Shown in pieces: positions 20,829-25,718 of a stretch of 25,718 nt of DNA. This DNA comes from Candidatus Nitrosopumilus sp. (GTDB taxonomy: Archaea; Thermoproteota; Nitrososphaeria; Nitrososphaerales; Nitrosopumilaceae). Below the pieces are notes generated by a model. It was not told where the DNA came from. It ran no database searches and saw only the letters and a program-made list of their open reading frames with translations. The position numbers and the translations under genes were made by a program. The stretch is from NCBI GenBank assembly GCA_022758935.1, contig JAEMQG010000035.1, positions 1 to 25,718 on the forward strand, given 5' to 3'. The stretch's first letter is position 1. The number at the start of each line of letters is the position of its first letter.

Positions 20829-22547
20829 ATGAAAATTATTTTTACAATTTTAGTTGCAACGCTGTTTACAGTTTTGGTGATTCCCGCATACTCACAATCT
20901 ACAACTACATCCAATGTTAAAAATAGTTCAACCGGAACTCAAATTTGCAGTGATGGATGGTATGTCTCAGGGTATTTTCTCCCATTGGAAACTGATTATA
21001 CGTCCAAATTGATTCAAATCCCAATTGATGCAAAAATACACGATTTCAAGAGTGATTTTGTAGATGAAGTAAGGATTCAAGGATGGGGCAAAACTATTTC
21101 GGGGGATTATTTAGGATCATATGATGAAGAATTTCATCTCAGTAAAACTCCTTTGGATTCACTTGGAAATAATCTGATAGTTGGAAGCATAGCAGTAGAT
21201 CCAGAGACAATAAAATTTGGAACAAAAATTACAATTCCAACATTACCATCACCATGGAATACAATGATTTTTAGTTCAAATGATACAGGTTCGTCAATTA
21301 AAGGAAAACACATCGTTGTATATACTGGAAATGGATTGGATGCCAAAAATGAAGCATTTCAAATTAGCAGCGACAATAATTCTATTTGTATAGTCAGTGA
21401 ATCAATGCCAGCGATTCAATTATTCAAAGTGGATCAGAAGATTCCAGACTGGATTAAAAATAATGCAAGGTGGTGGACAAATAATTCCATCGATGATCAG
21501 ACATTTATGAATGGCATTCAGTTTTTAATCAAAGAAAATATTATTCATGTCGAACACAATGTAGAAAAATCAGAGGGGCAACAACTAACCATTCCGAATT
21601 GGATTAAAATTACCGTCGGTTTTTGGGCAAATGAACAAACGGGGGATACAGAATTTATTCAAGCTTTACAATGGTTAATCACCAATAATATTTTACATGT
21701 CCCACAAAAACAGGAACTTGCATCTCCATCAAAAATAGAGATGGCGGGATGGTGGTCATCCCAATATGGTACCAATAATGCATTTGGTCAAAATCAAACA
21801 AATACAGATTATTGGATAAGTGTTGCACATGAGATGTCAAAACAGTTTCCGGGATCAAAACCTGGTGGAATATTGGTGATTGGATACATACAAGGAGCCA
21901 ATTCTGCAACTAAAACTGCCCTCCCATTCCCAAAACCATTTGGCATATATCCAAATGTGAATTTTAGTTCAGCAGATACCATAGAGCCGCTTTTAACTGC
22001 TTATGATAATGCAGGTCTCAAAGTATACTTGCAAGTTGAATCAGCGGATGCAGATATCCCAATGCTGATGGATTTGATAATGACACGATACAAACATCAT
22101 CCATCTGTAATGGGTTTCGGAGTAGACGTAGAATGGTACCATCAGTCAAAATATCCAGGGCATGGGAAACCACTTACAGATGACGAAGTAAACAATTGGG
22201 CTGAAAAAGTAAAAACATACAACGCAAATTATAGTCTAACTTTAACGCATTGGGATGCAACATATCTCTCAAATGCAAGACCCGTCAATGTGTTGTTCTT
22301 AACAGATAGCGAACATATTGGTTCGCTATCAGCAGCAGTAGGCAATTACACAGCATGGGTAGATCATTTTGCACCTGCTCAAGTAGGTTTCTACTTAGGC
22401 TACCCGTCAGATATGGCATGGTGGAGTAAATTAGCAGACCCAGCATCGTCAATTATTAATCCTGTTATTGCCGCAAGACCAAATGCAAACATTGGTGGAG
22501 TATATTGGGTACACTTTAGTGCAACAAAGGTATTTCCAATCAAATAA
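20829..22547 (+). CDS. Secreted multidomain protein: 3D barrel, two PDWIKNNA-type repeats, TIM-barrel glycosidase-like domain
   Basis: A 572-residue exported protein with a signal peptide (1-22, cleavage near AYS/Q). Residues about 43-180 resemble the 3D double-psi beta-barrel of MltA/Rpf-type murein enzymes (IAVDPETIKFGTKITIP at 121-137, NDTGSSIKGKHIVVYTG at 151-167); the last of the three signature aspartates is Val here (IVVY for IDVY). Two repeats of the thaumarchaeal surface-protein motif follow (IPDWIKNNARWWTNNSIDDQ from 205, IPNWIKITVGFWANEQTGDT from 255). Residues about 300-572 look like a (beta/alpha)8 glycoside-hydrolase fold; Asp433/Glu435 in GFGVDVEWY could be catalytic. Substrate unknown; archaea lack murein, so action on glycoprotein, S-layer glycan or foreign cell walls is possible. 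Confidence 0.75.
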   Translation: MKIIFTILVATLFTVLVIPAYSQSTTTSNVKNSSTGTQICSDGWYVSGYFLPLETDYTSKLIQIPIDAKIHDFKSDFVDEVRIQGWGKTISGDYLGSYDEEFHLSKTPLDSLGNNLIVGSIAVDPETIKFGTKITIPTLPSPWNTMIFSSNDTGSSIKGKHIVVYTGNGLDAKNEAFQISSDNNSICIVSESMPAIQLFKVDQKIPDWIKNNARWWTNNSIDDQTFMNGIQFLIKENIIHVEHNVEKSEGQQLTIPNWIKITVGFWANEQTGDTEFIQALQWLITNNILHVPQKQELASPSKIEMAGWWSSQYGTNNAFGQNQTNTDYWISVAHEMSKQFPGSKPGGILVIGYIQGANSATKTALPFPKPFGIYPNVNFSSADTIEPLLTAYDNAGLKVYLQVESADADIPMLMDLIMTRYKHHPSVMGFGVDVEWYHQSKYPGHGKPLTDDEVNNWAEKVKTYNANYSLTLTHWDATYLSNARPVNVLFLTDSEHIGSLSAAVGNYTAWVDHFAPAQVGFYLGYPSDMAWWSKLADPASSIINPVIAARPNANIGGVYWVHFSATKVFPIK

Positions 22548-22576
22548 ACAATTGTGAATTCAACGTCAAGGTCCAT

Positions 22577-22678
22577 CTAATTTGTACGTACTAGCTCACT
22601 AAATAATTTTGTAGTAAATATAGCAAGACATATTGGAACAACAAACCACATAACAACAAAATACAAATCCCAATACAA
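22577..22678 (-). CDS. Possible single-pass membrane microprotein (33 aa)
   Basis: A TTG-initiated 33-codon ORF on the minus strand encoding a membrane helix (DLYFVVMWFVVPICLAIF) followed by a short polar tail (TTKLFSELVRTN). TATTTTTATACG (22690-22701) is an obvious TATA box, 18-20 nt before the TTG at 22678 and about 32 nt before an alternative TTG at 22666. Size and layout resemble the 33-residue protein at 20650. Of the three frames here this one reads most like protein; the other two contain cysteine-rich or leucine-rich nonsense. Function unknown. Confidence 0.45.
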   Translation of the reverse strand: MYWDLYFVVMWFVVPICLAIFTTKLFSELVRTN

Positions 22679-22743
22679 TAGACACTAACGTATAAAAATA
22701 ATCAGCTTTCAAATGAAATAAAAAGTAGGGGAATTAGTGGGAT

Positions 22744-23121
22744 TTATTTTAGTCTTCGATATATTTCCTTGAATTCAGCTGCAAGCGTGTAGGACATATT
22801 TAAAAAATGTGTCAATTGGTTCATTGTTGTTTTTTCTCGTGAAAGCTGTCGAAGAATATTTATTGCTTTTTGGGGCGAGTTGTTCATCAAAATCATTTGT
22901 CCAGTCCATGTCCTGAATGCCTCATCCACTTCCAAACAGAAATTCAGTACGAATTGTTCGGGGTTAGGAATAGGATCACTGTATTGTCGAGTTCTCAGAA
23001 GAACTGTAGATAACTCGCGAAATTCATTTAGTCTGTCTATTAGCAACATGTTCAATGCCTGTTGCATTTTTTCATCTTCCAGCCCTTGTTTTTTAAGACC
23101 ATACAAACTAGTGGTACTCAT
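22744..23121 (-). CDS. All-helical hypothetical protein (125 aa)
   Basis: A 125-residue protein predicted to be almost entirely alpha-helical, with no signal peptide and no membrane helix: EKMQQALNMLLIDRLNEFRE, PEQFVLNFCLEVDEAFRTW, SPQKAINILRQLSREKTTMN, QLTHFLNMSYTLAAEFKEIY. A helical bundle is likely, as in small adaptor or four-helix proteins. Only one cysteine. Family not recognised. ATG start; TTTTATCTTCC about 26-30 nt upstream may be the TATA region. Confidence 0.75.
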   Translation of the reverse strand: MSTTSLYGLKKQGLEDEKMQQALNMLLIDRLNEFRELSTVLLRTRQYSDPIPNPEQFVLNFCLEVDEAFRTWTGQMILMNNSPQKAINILRQLSREKTTMNQLTHFLNMSYTLAAEFKEIYRRLK

Positions 23122-23400
23122 ATACTGCTATCCTCGATAAGGAAGATAAAACAATCTAGGAAAATAATGAAAATATATCAAAGTTTTTTAAAAAAATTAA
23201 ACAAACGTTAAGAAAATTAAAACCAAGTTAATTCGGTTATTCAACGAGGTGTCAGTAGATTTTGTGTGATGACATTCACATTAGTCATTCCAAAATCAAA
23301 TCAATCACACGTAAGATGGTCATCATCGTTTAAAATAAATTTTTTCTAATTAATTAAAAATGTGGATTTTGAATTAAAAAAAATTATTTAATTGGAATAT

Positions 23401-24024
23401 TTAGTCCATTAGTTCAGAGAATCTATTTTCAACATAATCCCAATTTACAACATTCCACCATGCATCAATAAAATCTAATTTTTTGTTTTGATATTTTAAA
23501 TAGTAAGCATGTTCCCACAAATCTAATCCCAGAAGAGGTATCTTTCTTCTTGTCCATGGACTGTCTTGATTAGTGGTAGTAATTAGTTCTATTTTGTTAA
23601 AAGTTTGATTGAATACAAGCCAGCACCAACCACTTCCTTGAATAGACATGGCTTTATTTGAAAATTCTTTTTTAAAGTTTTCAAAGTTATCAAAATACAC
23701 ATCAATTGAATCCTCCAACTTGCCACTAGGACCTGCTTCATTTTTTGGAGTAAGAGATTCCCAAAATAATTTATGGTTTTCAAATCCTCCACCAAAAAAA
23801 TTAACTGTGTTTCGTATAGATTCGGGCAGAGTATTTAGATCAGATAAAATTGACGTGATGTATTGTGGATGAAATTCGCCAGAAATTTCTCCCAATGTTT
23901 TGTTTAATCCATCGACATACGCCTGATGATGTTTCTTGTGGTGAATTTCCATTGTTTGTTTATCAATATAGGGTTCAAGAGCATCATAGGCATATGGTAA
24001 TCGTGGTAATTCATATTTGACCAT
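23401..24024 (-). CDS. sod: Superoxide dismutase (Fe/Mn family)
   Basis: Converts superoxide to oxygen and hydrogen peroxide in the cytoplasm. The 207-residue length is normal. Metal ligands are all present: His28 (MEIHHKKHHQAYV), His84 (FENHKLFW), Asp168 and His172 (GLDLWEHAYYLKY). The second-sphere Gln is in TTNQDSPW (residue 153), the Mn-type position, and not in the N-terminal half as in Fe-SOD, so a Mn or cambialistic enzyme is likely. ATG start at 24024, divergent from the winged-helix-like gene (24096) with 71 nt between them; co-regulation is possible but unproven. Confidence 0.96.
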   Translation of the reverse strand: MVKYELPRLPYAYDALEPYIDKQTMEIHHKKHHQAYVDGLNKTLGEISGEFHPQYITSILSDLNTLPESIRNTVNFFGGGFENHKLFWESLTPKNEAGPSGKLEDSIDVYFDNFENFKKEFSNKAMSIQGSGWCWLVFNQTFNKIELITTTNQDSPWTRRKIPLLGLDLWEHAYYLKYQNKKLDFIDAWWNVVNWDYVENRFSELMD

Positions 24025-24095
24025 ACTCTAATCATGTATGTCCACATATATTTTTCAAGTGGAAAAGAGGATAACCTACAGCACGAAATAACTGC

Positions 24096-24704
24096 ATGGT
24101 AAATCTAGGAGTAATTGATCTAGAAATATTGTATTTAGAAATTAGAGGAAACGAGAGTTTTAATGAAAAAGACATTGAAAATTCAGGATTGAAGAAATTA
24201 GGAGTGGGCAGAACATTAGATTCGTTAGCATCACTAAAGGAGAGAAATCTAATTGATTTGAACAGAGGCGGTTTATTTTCTGTAACTAATTTAGCAAAAC
24301 ACATCTTATGGACTGAAGAGATTCCAATATGGTTAAAAATTTTGAGATTGTTGCAAATTAAATCTTGTAATAGTGGCGAGATTTCAAAGTATTTAAAAAA
24401 ATCAGAAATTGATTTGATCGATGAAATTGAAAAATTAAGAAGTCAATGGGTTCTAATGTTGCCAATAAAACAAGTGAACAGGATAATCAAAACCTATAAG
24501 ATTCTTCCAGAAGGAATTGAGAAAATTAAGAGGGTAGACGGAGAGACATATGAAATTAGCAATTTAGAAAAAATAAATGATTCAAAAATTGAAATCTTAG
24601 AGTTGCTTAACCAAATTATTAAGGAAATCAGTCAGGAACATGATGACGGTAAGAAAAATTATGGCTTAATTTTAAAACTTAATCAGATTAAAGAAAAACT
24701 ATAA
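24096..24704 (+). CDS. Predicted winged-helix DNA-binding protein (202 aa)
   Basis: A 202-residue helical protein. The first about 75 residues (LEILYLEIRGNESFNEKDIE, GRTLDSLASLKERNLIDLN, GGLFSVTNLAKHILW) read like a winged helix: helix, recognition-type helix, then a short wing. A second similar unit may follow (IWLKILRLLQIKSCNSGEIS, KYLKKSEIDLIDEIEKLRSQ). The C-terminal part (IEILELLNQIIKEISQEHDD) is a charged coiled coil, often used for dimerisation. The family is not recognised. It diverges from sod and ends convergently with the SNF2 gene, overlapping it by 6 bp. Confidence 0.65.
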   Translation: MVNLGVIDLEILYLEIRGNESFNEKDIENSGLKKLGVGRTLDSLASLKERNLIDLNRGGLFSVTNLAKHILWTEEIPIWLKILRLLQIKSCNSGEISKYLKKSEIDLIDEIEKLRSQWVLMLPIKQVNRIIKTYKILPEGIEKIKRVDGETYEISNLEKINDSKIEILELLNQIIKEISQEHDDGKKNYGLILKLNQIKEKL

Positions 24705-25718
24705 CTGTTTTGATTTTATTTTGTCATGAATTTGTGCAAGAATTAATTCAGCCTTGTCTTTGTTTTCATAAGTATCAGCGGTTTCATCCATAATTGTATC
24801 TATTTCATAGCTTTTATCAACTAGAATATTTGCAACATGATCATCCAACGTATCTTTTCCAATTAGATAGTAAGCAAAAACAGTATTCTTTTGACCGATT
24901 CTGTGCAATCTATCTTCAGCTTGTCGGTGAATCGCGGGACTCCAGTCCAATTCTGCAAAAATTACATATTTGGCCCTAGTTAGATTAATTCCAACATTGC
25001 CTGCTCTCAGCCCAGCAATCATCAATTTTGATTCACCTTTTTGAAATTTGTCGATTTGATCTTGACGAAAAACATCGGATTGACCTCCAATAATAGAAAC
25101 TGGGAAAAATTCCTGAAGACGCTCATGGAGTAATTTATGAATCACTTTATGATGACAGAAAACTACTACACTTTCTTCAATTTCCATAATATTTTTGACA
25201 AAATTAATTACATGTGGTAATTTTGCAATACAAGCAATTTGCCTTTCACTTTGAATTGCTCTTTGATAAGAAGCAGATTTATCAAAAGCCGTTTCAGCAT
25301 CTTTTTGTTCCCCTTCCAATTTGGTCCATATTTTTCCTAGTTCTTCAAAGTAATAATCAGTATCAGAATCAATTATTTCTTTGTAACGAACTTTATCTTT
25401 GAGCTCTTTTAGAACGTCTGATTTTTTTCGTCTCAGCATAACGTGTTTTTGTAATTCATTTCTAAGAGAAGCTCTTTTATTTTCCAATACAATTGCTTTG
25501 CCTTTATCATTTACATAGCAAAAATATTCACAGAATTCTTTAAAACTACCAAGCAGTCCAGGTCTTAAAATATCTACAATAGGCCAAATTTCAGATCCCC
25601 GATTAAAAATAGGAGTCCCGGAGAGACCTATTCGATAAGAAAGAGAGGGTAGTGCAGCCAATTTTTTAACAGCTTTGTATTTTTGGTTTGTCTTTGAGCT
25701 TAGATTATGAACTTCTTC
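24699..25718 (-). CDS. SNF2-family helicase/ATPase, C-terminal part (5' end outside window)
   Basis: The frame is open to the last base, so the N-terminus lies outside; 339 residues are visible. They begin in motif II (EEVHNLSSKTN), then motif III (RIGLSGTPIFNRGSEIWPI), and the second RecA-like domain with FCHHKVIHKLL, AGLRAGNVGINLTRAKYVIF (motif V) and QAEDRLHRIGQKN (motif VI). These are SNF2/SMARCAL1-type features: ATP-driven translocation on double-stranded DNA without strand separation. Motif II usually reads DExH; here the first visible residue is Glu (EEVH), a conservative difference. Archaeal SNF2 proteins of this kind probably work in DNA repair or remodelling. Confidence 0.92.
   Translation of the reverse strand, partial: EEVHNLSSKTNQKYKAVKKLAALPSLSYRIGLSGTPIFNRGSEIWPIVDILRPGLLGSFKEFCEYFCYVNDKGKAIVLENKRASLRNELQKHVMLRRKKSDVLKELKDKVRYKEIIDSDTDYYFEELGKIWTKLEGEQKDAETAFDKSASYQRAIQSERQIACIAKLPHVINFVKNIMEIEESVVVFCHHKVIHKLLHERLQEFFPVSIIGGQSDVFRQDQIDKFQKGESKLMIAGLRAGNVGINLTRAKYVIFAELDWSPAIHRQAEDRLHRIGQKNTVFAYYLIGKDTLDDHVANILVDKSYEIDTIMDETADTYENKDKAELILAQIHDKIKSKQL

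Noticed and set aside
23122..23400. Gap before superoxide dismutase checked for small genes
   Set aside because: Only ORFs of 13-15 codons without suitable promoters.
1..25718. tRNA, rRNA, CRISPR array, insertion sequence or phage genes
   Set aside because: No cloverleaf with a T-loop GTTCGA-type signature, no regularly spaced repeats, no transposase or integrase motif was seen.

Overview
The window is AT-rich archaeal DNA, best explained as a chromosomal segment of a Thaumarchaeote (Nitrososphaerota) of the Nitrosopumilus/Nitrosarchaeum type. Signs of this are archaeal EF-2 and TFB, an archaeal AMP phosphorylase / ribose-1,5-bisphosphate isomerase / RuBisCO set, a secreted protein carrying PDWIKNNA-type repeats typical of thaumarchaeal surface proteins, and many tiny zinc-binding or membrane proteins. 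Most genes have a TATA-like box about 24-30 nt before the start codon and no Shine-Dalgarno, so transcripts look leaderless. GTG and TTG starts are frequent. No ammonia-oxidation gene lies in the window, so the physiology is inferred from relatedness only.

Layout. 1-3045 (minus): EF-2 (3' end cut by the window) preceded by a SIS-domain sugar-phosphate isomerase, which shares a divergent promoter with mqnD (3100, plus). 3.9-6.5 kb: small secreted, membrane and zinc proteins, with two decayed or frameshifted small ORFs. 6.6-9.5 kb: an HD-domain protein with a GNAT-like C-terminus, an uncharacterised protein, and a membrane J-domain protein behind an Lrp/AsnC regulator. 9.6-11.6 kb: TFB between two TPR proteins, then a C2H2 zinc-finger microprotein. 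11.7-14.9 kb: mqnE, a thiamine-binding-type (MTH1187) protein and small membrane/zinc proteins. 15.06-18.76 kb: R15P isomerase and RuBisCO (overlapping genes) convergent with AMP phosphorylase. 18.9-20.8 kb: small proteins, a PPOX F420-type oxidoreductase and a cupin. 20.8-22.5 kb: a large secreted 3D-domain / repeat / TIM-barrel protein. 22.6-25.7 kb: small proteins, Fe/Mn superoxide dismutase, a winged-helix-like protein and an SNF2 helicase (5' end outside the window).

How they fit together. AMP phosphorylase releases adenine and makes ribose-1,5-bisphosphate, the isomerase converts that to RuBP, and RuBisCO with CO2 gives two 3-phosphoglycerate: a complete AMP-to-central-carbon route in 3.7 kb, with the RuBisCO active-site residues I checked intact. 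MqnE and MqnD belong to the futalosine route to menaquinone.

The most useful observations beyond routine annotation are: the RuBisCO cluster; an 18-of-20 bp promoter motif repeated 16 kb apart at identical distance (39 nt) from two previously easy-to-miss microprotein genes; a C2H2 zinc-finger microprotein with a decayed relative; two or three small genes broken by frameshifts, some at homopolymers; and the 3D-domain/TIM-barrel surface protein. I found no CRISPR array, insertion sequence, rRNA or convincing tRNA.
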